Source of the DNA: JAEUIE01 sp046350055 | GTDB lineage: Bacteria > Planctomycetota > Planctomycetia > Gemmatales > HRBIN36 | Assembly: GCA_046350055.1 (NCBI GenBank) | Contig: JAXMBC010000001.1 | Location: 620,001-684,000 of the forward strand | DNA length: 64,000 bases | Direction: 5' to 3' | Part shown: positions 10,017 through 18,111 of the stretch, piece by piece | Layout: each line of letters opens with the position of its first letter | Position numbering within the stretch: the stretch's first letter is position 1 | Made by a program: the position numbers and the translations under genes | Notes under the pieces: generated by a model | Seen by the model: the letters and a program-made list of their open reading frames with translations, nothing else | Told to the model about the DNA's origin: nothing | Databases searched by the model: none

Positions 10017-10406
10017 TTAGTTACATGGCTGGTAGCTCGAATAGTTATCAAAGGTCTGACAAACCTGACCGCAGACTGAGCAACTGCCTCCGTTTGGATT
10101 CTGCACGATGTTCTTCGCTTTGAAGCCACCCGCAGCAGAACGTAAGAAGACAACTTGGGGGCATGATAAGGTTGCTCCACCGCAAGTCTTGGTTTGGTCA
10201 CAGTACTTGTTGAAGGTCGTGTCTGAGCAGGTGTCACCACCTGTACCTGTGGGTATTGGGACGCCACCTTTGATGGCTATGGCATCCCCTTCCGTAATGG
10301 GAGACCAGAGGATTTCTCCAGTGTTGTTTGATGCGCCTGATGCTAGCGCGACCCAGGCGATTGACCCTAGAAAACAAACGAAGAGCATCGAAAGCTTAGA
10401 ACGCAT
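10017..10406 (-). CDS. Secreted Cys-rich protein with GG motif
   Basis: 129 aa from ATG 10406, with AAAGGA upstream. Signal peptide (SMLFVCFLGSIAWVALASG), a short acidic stretch ending EGDAIAIKGG, then a Gly/Thr linker and a domain with eight cysteines in an even pattern (DTC, KYC, KTC, LSC, GSCSVCGQVC, QPC), consistent with four disulfides after export. The segment before GG resembles a double-glycine leader, though less closely than in the protein at 52827. It precedes the C39 peptidase gene by 27 bases. I recognise no named family; the GG-cleavage idea is inference. Confidence 0.65.
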   Translation of the reverse strand: MRSKLSMLFVCFLGSIAWVALASGASNNTGEILWSPITEGDAIAIKGGVPIPTGTGGDTCSDTTFNKYCDQTKTCGGATLSCPQVVFLRSAAGGFKAKNIVQNPNGGSCSVCGQVCQTFDNYSSYQPCN

Positions 10407-10497
10407 GGAACACCATGTCCTTTCTTGGTTGTGGAATGAAAACGACATAAACAAAGTCCGCCTCCCTCTATTGGCCAAACGTCATTGCGTTTGTGTG

Positions 10498-11673
10498 TCA
10501 TCGTATAGCCAGTCTTGGTTCGATCCCAGCAAACATTGCAACGGCCTTTGCCGCATGACTAGCAGGACAAACCATCTCTTTTCTCCACTCTGGGAAGCTT
10601 GAAAGATGGTCTTGCGTTCTTAGAAGCCAAGCTGCCGCATTCTTCAATCGCGGTTTTTCGCTCGATATTGTCGTCGGGACTTGAATTAAGAATTCAAGCA
10701 TATGGCCTGTCACCAAAATCCTAGCATTGTCGTTTTCAATTGTTAGCTGGGGAGGTGGTCCAGCATTCGGCATCCGCAAGAGCCATAGCGGTTCCCAAAA
10801 ACCATCCTCGGTTTGCGTGTCAATGAGAACCTGAACGGCATTTCGAAGGTGAGTCACCACATGATTTGCAGAGGCAGGAGACAATATCCGATAGCGGGTA
10901 TTGACGTTGTGCAGTAAGAGCAACGATTGAAGTACATGGCTGCCCGCGCAGGGAGTTCGTGACAAATCTTGAGTCACCAAAGCAAGAACAACATCATCGA
11001 AACTGTGTTTTTTGCCAAATTTGTCCTTCCAACTTGACTCTGGGCATTGATAGTACGCGAGTGCCATGACATCCCAAAGGTAATCCCCTTCCATACGGAA
11101 ATTTGCCTTAACGTCATCAAGGACCATCCTGAGAGTACCCTCTGAACCGTCGGATAAATGGATTGTTCTATCTATTGGAACACCAAGCGAGCCACATACG
11201 CAAAGCACCTGACTTGGGTGTGCTTCTCTGTTTTCTTGTTTCTTGGCGAATAACCCATGCACAAAGGTAGCATAACGCGCCCCATGCTGGGTACGACGAA
11301 GCATACCTTTGCTTCCGAAAAAACTGTCCCCAGCTTGCCCATCGAAAACAAATCCTAGTACGTAGCGTCGACTTGGTCCATCTCCAAGGGTCGTTTCGGG
11401 ACCAAAAACATGTAGTAAATGTAAAGCTGAACTCAAATTTGGATTTTCATTGGGTATAAGTCGCAACAGTATCCGGCGAATAGCGGCATTGTCAAAGTCT
11501 GAAGATGTATTACTTATCAAGATTTCGTGATCTGAAGAGTGCTGTCTATTCTCTGCGTTATCAACTTGAGGTTTTGCCTTGCTGTATGACCTAAATCCGA
11601 ACCAAATGCAAAGTGCCAAAGCTGCTATGGCTATGGAAAGGGCAGTCAATTTTGCAGCATTCTTTTTCAACAT
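10498..11673 (-). CDS. Membrane-anchored hypothetical protein, toroid-like C-terminus
   Basis: 391 aa from ATG 11673, chosen because AGGAAAGCAC precedes it; ATG 11718 would add 15 residues. An N-terminal transmembrane segment (ALSIAIAALALCIWFGF) is followed by a soluble domain. The C-terminal half has features of alpha/alpha-toroid proteins: DTQTEDGFWEPLW resembles the QxxDGxW repeats of terpene cyclase/prenyltransferase-like proteins, and NAAAWLLRTQDHLS a second helix pair. No catalytic DxDD-type motif was seen, so an enzymatic terpene role is unlikely. It is the first gene of the leftward array carrying the Cys-rich/C39 module and may be part of that system. Function unknown. Confidence 0.6.
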   Translation of the reverse strand: MLKKNAAKLTALSIAIAALALCIWFGFRSYSKAKPQVDNAENRQHSSDHEILISNTSSDFDNAAIRRILLRLIPNENPNLSSALHLLHVFGPETTLGDGPSRRYVLGFVFDGQAGDSFFGSKGMLRRTQHGARYATFVHGLFAKKQENREAHPSQVLCVCGSLGVPIDRTIHLSDGSEGTLRMVLDDVKANFRMEGDYLWDVMALAYYQCPESSWKDKFGKKHSFDDVVLALVTQDLSRTPCAGSHVLQSLLLLHNVNTRYRILSPASANHVVTHLRNAVQVLIDTQTEDGFWEPLWLLRMPNAGPPPQLTIENDNARILVTGHMLEFLIQVPTTISSEKPRLKNAAAWLLRTQDHLSSFPEWRKEMVCPASHAAKAVAMFAGIEPRLAIR

Positions 11674-11939
11674 GTGCTTTCCTGTCTTCCAAAAAACAGA
11701 CCAATAGGTCTTGTTCATGAACCAGCCAGCACCAGTGACTTACATGTTAATCCAAGAACTACCATCGAATCAAGTGTCAATCCGGAAATTCTGAGCGATT
11801 CTTAAGTTATCGATGATCCCAGCGTGGGGGGGCAGTAGCCCAGCACGCTGAACTTGCTCTAAAAAGGGTGTTTCCATTTGAATACGGCCACATTTAGCAC
11901 TCGCTCTCCCCTCCCCACAGTCATCATGCATACAACCTT

Positions 11940-12117
11940 GCTTTCTATCCACAGCTGATTGGCCATCAACTATAGGTAAGGGTGTATAGGTATCTATAGG
12001 TTTGAGCGAGTAACTCGACGTGGATAACTTTGCTAGGGCATTGAAACTCCTGAAACCCACATGGAAGTCACCGCGACCAAGTGTACGTGGATGCCGCGAC
12101 CAACTAGACGTGGATAA
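11940..12117. other. Putative replication origin: iterons and DnaA-like boxes
   Basis: Just downstream of repA lie two near-identical 22-bp direct repeats starting at 12071 and 12094 (period 23): each begins CCGCGACCAA and ends CGTGGAT, with a variable 5-base middle. CGTGGATAA occurs at 12019-12027 and again at 12109-12117, one base off the complement of the DnaA box TTATCCACA; CTATCCACA near 11945 is a third near match. CTATAGGT-like units lie between 11970 and 11998. Iterons next to a RepA gene are typical of theta plasmids. Origin activity is inferred. Confidence 0.5.
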
Positions 12118-12122
12118 CTTTC

Positions 12123-13085
12123 CTAACCCCCTGAGTTATCAACAGACTGCTCGGACAGCTTCGGAAAGAGGGTAGTTTGCTCTGGGATGGTGAAGAAGTG
12201 TTGCTTGGAAGCCACTGGGGGTGGACTGTTCTCCAAGGTGATACCACGTTCATCCACGTCCATGCGGGCATCAGGATAGACGACTTGCACCTGGCGAAGG
12301 GTTTCCAGAAAGCCCCGGCGGAAATCCCTGATGCGTTCATACCCTTGCCCAAACTGGTCATGTAGGTTCGCCCAGGCGACAAACTGTGTTTTACCAAACT
12401 GAATACGATGCAGGCGCTGGGCTAACCAGACGTACATATCGAGTGCCAAGGAAGAGTGAGCAATGGCACCAATAGCTCGATGATCTAAGGGAACTGCGTG
12501 TTGGGCCAGACTGGCAAAGAACTCATCCCCAAGCCTTACCGTGGAAGGCCAGAGAACTCGTTGGCCGGGTTGTCCAGGATACCACAAGTCAAACGCGGTG
12601 ATGATCTGGCTGTTGATCTGCATGGCACGGCCATCACGGACCATGCCATACCTGACAGTTGAAGCAGCCAACCTGGCAATCTGATCCTTGAGCCCTCGCA
12701 ACTGAGGCCCACTGGTAGCCAATCCAAGATTGCGAGCGAAGGCGGTCATGGAGTCTTGCACATCAATGATAGGTGAGCCAGTACGGACCGCTTCACTGGC
12801 CAAGTTGATCAGAACGAGTCGGCTCTTCTCACCGTAGGGCAAGCCGACTTTGACGAAATCCCCTGTCTCCGGATTGATGGCTGCCCCTGCTTCGATCCGC
12901 AGGGTAGCGAAGCCCTGCTTCTGTTCCCACTCGCGAACCTCATCACCAGGATTGTTGTAAGGCAAGCCGCACTGACATGAGACGGTGTGCAGAAAATCGA
13001 TTTGCTCTGGAGGGCAGGAACGGATAGCGACCGAGGCATCCATCAGACGTTCCATGCGGCGAGTGATCTTGGGTACTTCGGGCAT
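12123..13085 (-). CDS. repA: Plasmid replication initiator RepA (RepA_C family)
   Basis: 320 aa from ATG 13085, which has AGGAGGGG directly upstream; an ATG 18 bases earlier would place that site inside the gene. The core carries the signature of PF04796-type RepA proteins of broad-host plasmids: LPYGEKSRLVLINLASEAVRT, then DSMTAFARNLGL, QRVLWPSTVRLGDEF and LDMYVWLAQRLHR. These bind iterons and start plasmid replication. The gene lies downstream of parA and a small partner in the same orientation, giving a parA-x-repA plasmid maintenance operon. It suggests that this region was, or can become, an autonomous plasmid. Confidence 0.88.
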   Translation of the reverse strand: MPEVPKITRRMERLMDASVAIRSCPPEQIDFLHTVSCQCGLPYNNPGDEVREWEQKQGFATLRIEAGAAINPETGDFVKVGLPYGEKSRLVLINLASEAVRTGSPIIDVQDSMTAFARNLGLATSGPQLRGLKDQIARLAASTVRYGMVRDGRAMQINSQIITAFDLWYPGQPGQRVLWPSTVRLGDEFFASLAQHAVPLDHRAIGAIAHSSLALDMYVWLAQRLHRIQFGKTQFVAWANLHDQFGQGYERIRDFRRGFLETLRQVQVVYPDARMDVDERGITLENSPPPVASKQHFFTIPEQTTLFPKLSEQSVDNSGG

Positions 13086-13106
13086 AGCCCCTCCTCGCCT
13101 CAATGA

Positions 13107-13385
13107 TTACAGAAAGCCATTCTGTTTAAGCCATGGTTCGAGTGCAGCGTCAAGGATGTCCTGCACCTTGTGAGGTTGTATTTTCTTAAGCTGGCGTTCT
13201 AATGATGCACGTTTCAACGCTTCAAAGAGGTCGGCCCGAAGCCTCGTTGTCAATGAAATACGCGATGCGATTTGCTGCGTGGCATCCACCTGTTTGGTGC
13301 CATAGACGAACTCGGCTTCTTTGGCTTTCTGTTCAGCCTCTTCCTTTGGGGACAGTCCTTGGATGAGTGTTCGACGTGAGGCCAT
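13107..13385 (-). CDS. Small ParA-partner protein (putative centromere-binding)
   Basis: 92 aa. The start ATG shares a base with the parA stop (TAATG), showing translational coupling. The N-terminus is Lys/Glu-rich and probably disordered; the C-terminal half (SLTTRLRADLFEALKRASLERQL then PHKVQDILDAALEPWL) has a strand-helix-helix shape like ribbon-helix-helix ParG/CopG proteins. Together with ParA it would form a type Ib-like partition system, binding repeats such as those at 14069-14340. No ParB-family domain is present. Assignment rests on position and predicted shape. Confidence 0.6.
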   Translation of the reverse strand: MASRRTLIQGLSPKEEAEQKAKEAEFVYGTKQVDATQQIASRISLTTRLRADLFEALKRASLERQLKKIQPHKVQDILDAALEPWLKQNGFL

Positions 13386-14068
13386 TACTTCTTCCTCCGC
13401 TTTTTGGATGTCGGAGATTTGCTGACAGAGTCCTTCCGAATCGCATCTGGCAGTAATTCTTGAAACAGTGTTCTCATTTCAATCGCAGCATCCTTGGCCC
13501 TGCTCCCCATTTTCCAGACAAAGGTTCCCTGCCCAGGTGCATCTGCATAGACCTGTTTCAGGGTGATGGCGGTTCGTGCCAATGGTAGATTCAATGCGGC
13601 GGCAGCATCCTTCATATCACTCGTGAGTCGATAGTGTCTACCAACCATGCTCAGGATGCAAATAGCGGGCGGTTCTCCCTTGCGGATACCTCTGGATTGA
13701 CGAAGGACATCGGTTGCTTGAGACAGCGCCCGGACTTCCAGCATGCTTGCCTTACAAGGAACCAAAGCTAGATCGCCTCGAAGCAGCAATGATCGGCTAT
13801 TCTCTGTGTTGCTTCCTGGGCCATCGGCAATCACATAATCAGCCTCCAAGGCAAGATCAGGAAGTTCGTTGAGGATCATATCCGCATTCTCAAGACGAAC
13901 GGACTTGATGCCAGGTGCTGCCTCCTTCATCCAAGATGATGATGACTGTTGCATGTCACAGTCAGCGAGGATCACCTTGTGGCCTTGTTCGTGAAGCCAG
14001 CCCGCCAGATGCACAGCCAGCGTTGACTTCCCAACTCCACCTTTGTTGTTCGCGACGACGATAATCAT
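13385..14068 (-). CDS. parA: ParA-family partition ATPase
   Basis: 227 aa from ATG 14068 (MIIVVANNKGGVGKSTLA). The deviant Walker A (KGGVGKST) is at residues 9-16, Walker A' is ILADCDMQQS and Walker B is YVIADGPGS. The protein lacks an N-terminal helix-turn-helix, so it belongs with the short type Ib ParA/MinD-like ATPases that segregate plasmids and ICEs. The frame stays open upstream to 14308, but that stretch translates the repeat-rich centromere candidate and is not credible protein. It is coupled to the downstream small gene and to repA, and lies back-to-back with the relaxase gene. Confidence 0.9.
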   Translation of the reverse strand: MIIVVANNKGGVGKSTLAVHLAGWLHEQGHKVILADCDMQQSSSSWMKEAAPGIKSVRLENADMILNELPDLALEADYVIADGPGSNTENSRSLLLRGDLALVPCKASMLEVRALSQATDVLRQSRGIRKGEPPAICILSMVGRHYRLTSDMKDAAAALNLPLARTAITLKQVYADAPGQGTFVWKMGSRAKDAAIEMRTLFQELLPDAIRKDSVSKSPTSKKRRKK

Positions 14069-14340
14069 GATGCTTGCGTAGCGCATTTCATGAAGGCTTG
14101 CAAGCAGTATTTCATGACAGCATGCTGGCTTGCGGCTTTGCCACTCAGCTGCCCAGATGTCTTGCCAGTCTGCCAGCATGATTACAAGTAAGCTACCAGT
14201 CGTGATGGCTAGCAGGCATGGCAGCAAGTCAGCCGCCAGTCCTGTCATCCTGATTGCAAGAAAGCTTGCTGGCAAGCTGGCTGGAAAGCCAGACAGCAGG
14301 CTTTTCACCGTGAAAACATTTCTAAGCGAAGCTTAGAGGA
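14069..14340. repeat. Repeat-rich spacer between parA and relaxase (candidate parS/oriT)
   Basis: The divergent spacer is packed with overlapping direct and inverted copies of GCTGGC/GCCAGC, GCTTGC/GCAAGC and GCCAGTC. Examples are AGGCTTGCAAGCAG near 14095, GCATGCTGGCTTGC near 14120, and CAAGAAAGCTTGCTGG followed by CAAGCTGGCTGG near 14260-14285. ATTTCATGA occurs twice, before two of these copies. Such arrays beside parA often serve as centromere and parA operator, and the spacer before a MobF relaxase is a usual place for oriT. I cannot separate the two roles or find the nick site. Confidence 0.5.
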
Positions 14341-14390
14341 GATGTCTGATGCTTCCTGTTTACTTTTTCTCGCAATTTCCGAAGAGGTGT

Positions 14391-14404
14391 GTCAGTAAAC
14401 TGAC
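14391..14404 (+). promoter_or_regulatory. Hairpin/operator between ribosome site and relaxase start
   Basis: GTCAG-TAAA-CTGAC is a perfect 5-bp inverted repeat lying between GAAGAGG (14381-14387) and ATG 14407. It could be an operator for autoregulation, or an RNA hairpin that brings the ribosome site close to the start or occludes it. Which is not decidable here. Confidence 0.35.
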
Positions 14405-14406
14405 TC

Positions 14407-17076
14407 ATGCTTCGCATTCATCAACAGACCTCCGTCGATGCCGCCAAGAGTTACTACTCGACGGCTGATTACTACTCGCAAGGCGAGCAAACCATTGGCC
14501 GCTGGGGTGGCAAGGCTGCCGCCATGCTCGGTCTGTCGGGCAACATCGACAAAGGGGATTGGGATAGCCTGTGCGAGAATCGCCATCCTGAAACTGGCGA
14601 ACGACTGACATTGCGTCAGAAAGAACATCGGCGAGTAGGTTGGGATTTCAATTGGAACGTTCCCAAAAGCTTGTCAGTTGTCGAAGCCTTGACCGGTGAT
14701 GATCGGCTCAAAGAGGCGATACGCGATGCGGTCAGTGAAACCATGCTTGATATCGAAGCCGACGTCAAAACTCGTGTAAGCGTAGGCAAAGGCAAGACGA
14801 GTAGGGTGACCGGCAACTTGGTCTGGGGTGACTACTTGCATCTGGAGTCGCGACCGGTCAACGGCATCTGTGATCCCAATCTCCATGTACATGCCTTTGT
14901 CATGAACTCGACGTATGACCCAGTCGAGCAGAAATGGAAGGCACTGGAGTTGAGCGAGATCAAGCGTGACGCTCCGTTTTATGAAGCGATGTTTCACAAC
15001 CGTCTTGCCCAGAAAGTGCAAGACCTGGGCTATGCAGTGGAACGTACCGATGAGCGGTGGGAACTGGTCGGCATTCCTAAAACCATGCGGGAGAAGTTCT
15101 CGGAACGCACGAAAGAGATTGAAGCCAAAGCCAAGAAACTTGGCATCACCGACGCGAAGTCGAAAGACGCCTTGGGTGCTAAAACGCGGGTTGGCAAGCA
15201 AGAGCTCAAGCTCACTCCCAATGAACTCATGACGGAGTGGCGATCACGCTTGGCTCTCGACGAAGAGCATCTGCTGCATCAAGTAGCTAGCCAAGTTCAT
15301 CCAGTGGAGCTACGGTCAGGCTTTGCCAAGGATGCCGTGTCCCACGCTATCGAGCATTGCTTTGAACGGAAGTCCGTGGTGTCGGAGAAGCGGCTACAAG
15401 CGGAAGCTCTGCGGTTTGGTGTAGGTCATGTGTCTTTGGAGGAAGTTAACCAAGCTTTGAAAAACCAAGGTGTCCTGCTGAGGGAGTATCGCGGCCAACG
15501 GATGGCGACCACCTCAGCTATCCTGGCCGAAGAGTCTCGTATGCTTCGCTTCGCTCGCGACGGACGTGGTGCATGTAATCCTCTAGTAGGCCCAGACCAG
15601 CCTTTGGAACGAACCTGGCTCAATGCCGATCAGCAGAAGGCTGTCCGGCACCTTTGGGAGACCACGGACGGAGTCGCAGTTGTCCGAGGCGCTGCGGGCG
15701 TGGGAAAGACTACCCTCCTACAGGAGGCCGTCGCCGGCATTGAGCAGCACGGCAAGAAGGTCTATGTCTTCGCTCCGACGGCGGAAGCCAGTCGGAAAGT
15801 GTTGCGTGACGAAGGCTTCAAGGATGCTGAGACCGTGGCTCGCTTACTGATCGATCCGACACTACAACGTGCTATCCAAGATCAAGTGATCTTGATTGAT
15901 GAGGTCAGCCTGGTCAGTTCCCGGCAAATGGCCCAGGTCTTTGACTTGGCCGAAACTGCCAATGCTCGTGTGATCTTGCTCGGTGATCGGCAGCAACATG
16001 GTTCCGTCGAACGCGGTGCGGTACTTCGACTTTTGGAGACGGAAGCAGGGATCAAGCCAGCCGAGGTGTTGGAGATTCAACGCCAGAAAGATCAATACAA
16101 GCAGGCAGTGAGGTACTTGAGCGAAGGGTATACCAATGAGGGCTTTGCTAAGCTCGATGACATGCAATGGATTAAGGAAGATGCCAGTGATCATCGGTAC
16201 GAGCGATTGGCGGCTGACTATGTGGCAGCACTTCAAGCAGGAACACCATTTCAGAAGCTGCTCGTGATTAGCCCAACTCACGCAGAGGGCAAAGCCGTCA
16301 ACGAGGCTTTGAGGACAGAACTTCGGAAACAGGGGCTCATTGGAAAACAAGATCATGAAGTGAGCATACTGCGAAGTGCCAATCTCACGGTCGCCGAACG
16401 TAGCGACAGGGTGCAACTGCAGGAAGGCGACGTGCTGCTATATCACCAAAACGCCAAAGGCCATCGTTCGGGTGATCGACTCGTCGTGCAAGCTGGTGTG
16501 GAATTACCACTTGATCAGGCCGAACGGTATCAAGTCTACCGGAAGGATACGATTCAACTGGCTCCCGGGGATCTGATTCGCATCACCAAAGGTGGAGCTA
16601 CGCTCGGCGGCAAGCATCGCCTGAATAATGGCGATGTGTTCCAACTCAAAGGAATGACGGAAGCAGGGCATCTGGTGCTTCACAACGACTGGGTTCTGGA
16701 TAAGTCCTTTGGCCACATTGATCATGGTCGAGTGCAAACAAGCCATGCGTCACAAGGTAAGACGGTACATCGAGCGTTTGTGGCAATTGCCAAGCAATCA
16801 TTTCCTGCAGTTTCGCTAGAGTCCTTCTATGTGTCTCTATCGCGTGCGAAGCATCAAGTAACAGTCTACACCGATGATAAGGAAGCCCTGCGAGAAGCCG
16901 TTCACAAAAGTGATCCGCGTTTGACTGCCACAGAACTTTTGAATCGCGAGGGTAGGCTGGAGCGTCAAAAGGCAGAGCGATTCCAGCGGCTTCGCCGGTT
17001 CTACCGAACACTGAAAGATCGAACCCTTTCAATCAACACGCCCCATAAGCCGATGGAGGTCGCATATGAGCGATGA
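14407..17076 (+). CDS. MobF-family conjugative relaxase-helicase (TrwC/TraI-like)
   Basis: 889 aa. The N-terminal relaxase domain has Tyr pairs at residues 16-17 and 22-23 (KSYYSTADYYSQG), where MobF enzymes keep the nicking tyrosines, and the metal triad H145 plus H160/H162 in DPNLHVHAFV. The second half is a RecD2-like superfamily 1 helicase: GAAGVGKTT near 430 (Walker A), ILIDEVSLV (Walker B), LGDRQQHGSVERG and, near the end, TSHASQGKT and YVSLSRAKHQV. It would nick oriT, stay bound to the strand and unwind the element for transfer. TrwC is about 970 aa and TraI about 1750, so this is a compact form. It overlaps the next gene by 11 bases. Confidence 0.93.
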   Translation: MLRIHQQTSVDAAKSYYSTADYYSQGEQTIGRWGGKAAAMLGLSGNIDKGDWDSLCENRHPETGERLTLRQKEHRRVGWDFNWNVPKSLSVVEALTGDDRLKEAIRDAVSETMLDIEADVKTRVSVGKGKTSRVTGNLVWGDYLHLESRPVNGICDPNLHVHAFVMNSTYDPVEQKWKALELSEIKRDAPFYEAMFHNRLAQKVQDLGYAVERTDERWELVGIPKTMREKFSERTKEIEAKAKKLGITDAKSKDALGAKTRVGKQELKLTPNELMTEWRSRLALDEEHLLHQVASQVHPVELRSGFAKDAVSHAIEHCFERKSVVSEKRLQAEALRFGVGHVSLEEVNQALKNQGVLLREYRGQRMATTSAILAEESRMLRFARDGRGACNPLVGPDQPLERTWLNADQQKAVRHLWETTDGVAVVRGAAGVGKTTLLQEAVAGIEQHGKKVYVFAPTAEASRKVLRDEGFKDAETVARLLIDPTLQRAIQDQVILIDEVSLVSSRQMAQVFDLAETANARVILLGDRQQHGSVERGAVLRLLETEAGIKPAEVLEIQRQKDQYKQAVRYLSEGYTNEGFAKLDDMQWIKEDASDHRYERLAADYVAALQAGTPFQKLLVISPTHAEGKAVNEALRTELRKQGLIGKQDHEVSILRSANLTVAERSDRVQLQEGDVLLYHQNAKGHRSGDRLVVQAGVELPLDQAERYQVYRKDTIQLAPGDLIRITKGGATLGGKHRLNNGDVFQLKGMTEAGHLVLHNDWVLDKSFGHIDHGRVQTSHASQGKTVHRAFVAIAKQSFPAVSLESFYVSLSRAKHQVTVYTDDKEALREAVHKSDPRLTATELLNREGRLERQKAERFQRLRRFYRTLKDRTLSINTPHKPMEVAYER

Positions 17077-17464
17077 TTTACAACGCCTCAAACAGTTCCG
17101 TGCAATTCCAAGTGATACCAACGAAACAGAAGAGGATGATGTTTCAGGAGTGTTCGGCTGCTTGCGTGGTTTGAAAGAAAAAGCTCTCATGCTGGAACTG
17201 CGTTTGAAGTCTGGGAATTCGGAATCGTTCAGTTATGCGTTGCTGGACAGGGTTTGCTACAACCCAACATCGGGCATCACGCTTCACTTCGGCGTCAACA
17301 CCGTGCATGTCTATGGCCAACGTCTTAAGACGGAGGTGCGTCCAAACGTCAACCTCTACGAAGGGCTGCTTAGGCATCGCATCACCTGGATCAAGGAAGC
17401 GGGGCAAGCGGAGTCTCTAGCCAGCCAAGCTCCCATCAACGTTACTGGGATTGAAGTAAAGTAA
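17066..17464 (+). CDS. Hypothetical protein coupled to relaxase
   Basis: 132 aa starting inside the last codons of the relaxase gene (ATGAGCGATGA), so translation is coupled. The sequence is soluble with no signal or membrane segment. It has an acidic N-terminal stretch (NETEEDDVSG) and a compact beta-rich core (LLDRVCYNPTSGITLHFG, then TVHVYGQRLKTEVRPNVNLYEGL). I recognise no family. The position suggests an accessory of DNA processing or a regulator acting with the relaxase; this is inference. Confidence 0.65.
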   Translation: MSDDLQRLKQFRAIPSDTNETEEDDVSGVFGCLRGLKEKALMLELRLKSGNSESFSYALLDRVCYNPTSGITLHFGVNTVHVYGQRLKTEVRPNVNLYEGLLRHRITWIKEAGQAESLASQAPINVTGIEVK

Positions 17465-17525
17465 CGATTTCGGAAATGATAAAAGCACAGTGGTATTCCT
17501 CATAACAAGTCCTTTCCTGAAAAGG

Positions 17526-17543
17526 GCGGGTGTCGCCACCCGC
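17526..17543 (-). terminator. Terminator hairpin after 65-aa gene
   Basis: GCGGGTG-loop-CACCCGC, 7 bp, lies just past the stop of the leftward gene 17555-17752; on that strand it is followed by CCTTTTC, a weak U-tract. A similar GGGTG hairpin sits at the same place in the paralogous locus (29356-29379). Confidence 0.55.
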
Positions 17544-17554
17544 ACCGGTTGAGG

Positions 17555-17752
17555 TTACTTGTTTTCTGAGGCGATCCGTAGAACGATCCGACCGTCAAGT
17601 GGAACGGCAGCAAGTTCGACATTGAACCCATAGTCATCTTGGTGAATCCATGCCACTCCGATGCGGCTCCAAAACGACTTATCGTTCTTGCCATCTCTCA
17701 CGTGATAAGCAATGTGTGATGGTTTCTTGGACGAGGTTATTGTGTCAGCCAT
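17555..17752 (-). CDS. Small conserved element protein, 65 aa (copy 1)
   Basis: 65 aa from ATG 17752, preceded by AAAAAAGGAAA. It is a paralogue of 29387-29584: both have HIAY.VR.G, FW.RIGVAW.H.D, then a beta-rich tail ending in ASE.K. Small proteins of this pattern are, to my knowledge, common as hypothetical genes on plasmids and integrated elements; no function is established. It is read from an RNA that would contain the structured element at 17775-17940 as its 5' leader, and is followed by a GC hairpin. The same three-part arrangement recurs at the second copy, which argues that leader and gene form one unit. Confidence 0.75.
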   Translation of the reverse strand: MADTITSSKKPSHIAYHVRDGKNDKSFWSRIGVAWIHQDDYGFNVELAAVPLDGRIVLRIASENK

Positions 17753-17774
17753 AAGGTGTTTCCTTTTTTCTTCA

Positions 17775-17940
17775 GTCCGCTTGATTGCGACCTGATGGCA
17801 ACGATATGAAAGCCGCACTCGTCCGGGAGCGTCAGCGTTCGATCAAGAAAAATATTGGGGGAGACCTCTGGGGGAACCGATGTTTTTCTTGAACTGCCCG
17901 GCAGCGGCTTTAACGTGCTTTATCAGGTCGTTAAGCGGAC
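17775..17940 (-). ncRNA. Structured leader/ncRNA element, copy 1 (166 nt)
   Basis: On the minus strand the ends pair: GTCCGC with GCGGAC, and ATCAGGT near the 3' end with ACCTGAT near the 5' end. An inner stem pairs AAAGCCGC with GCGGCTTT, and the tip closes by CAAGAAAAA with TTTTTCTTG. The copy at 29605-29769 keeps the same basal and inner stems with compensatory changes and nearly the same length, while the tip differs completely. It ends 22 bases before the ATG of the 65-aa gene. It may be a cis-regulatory leader or a trans-acting RNA; a folded DNA site such as an integron attC is an alternative. Confidence 0.5.
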
Positions 17941-18111
17941 ACCGCAAAAGAAACGACAGTATGAAATGAAGAAACTTACGGTAACAGCCAAAGTGTTTTG
18001 CCATAGTCAGGACTAGGGTAACATTGCAATAATTGGGGAGATGGCGTCGTTTGGCAATCAATGTTCGCACTGACGATAGTGCTTGCAAGCCAGCAGTAAT
18101 TTTAGTAACGA

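Noticed and set aside
11700..12060. Left attachment site (copy of the tRNA-Pro 3' end)
   Set aside because: I looked for GGCTGGCGGGATTT and its complement here and elsewhere by eye and did not find it. The left border remains unknown.
14069..14308. 80-residue N-terminal extension of ParA
   Set aside because: It would translate the repeat-rich spacer; the ATG at 14068 starts right at the conserved ParA N-terminus.
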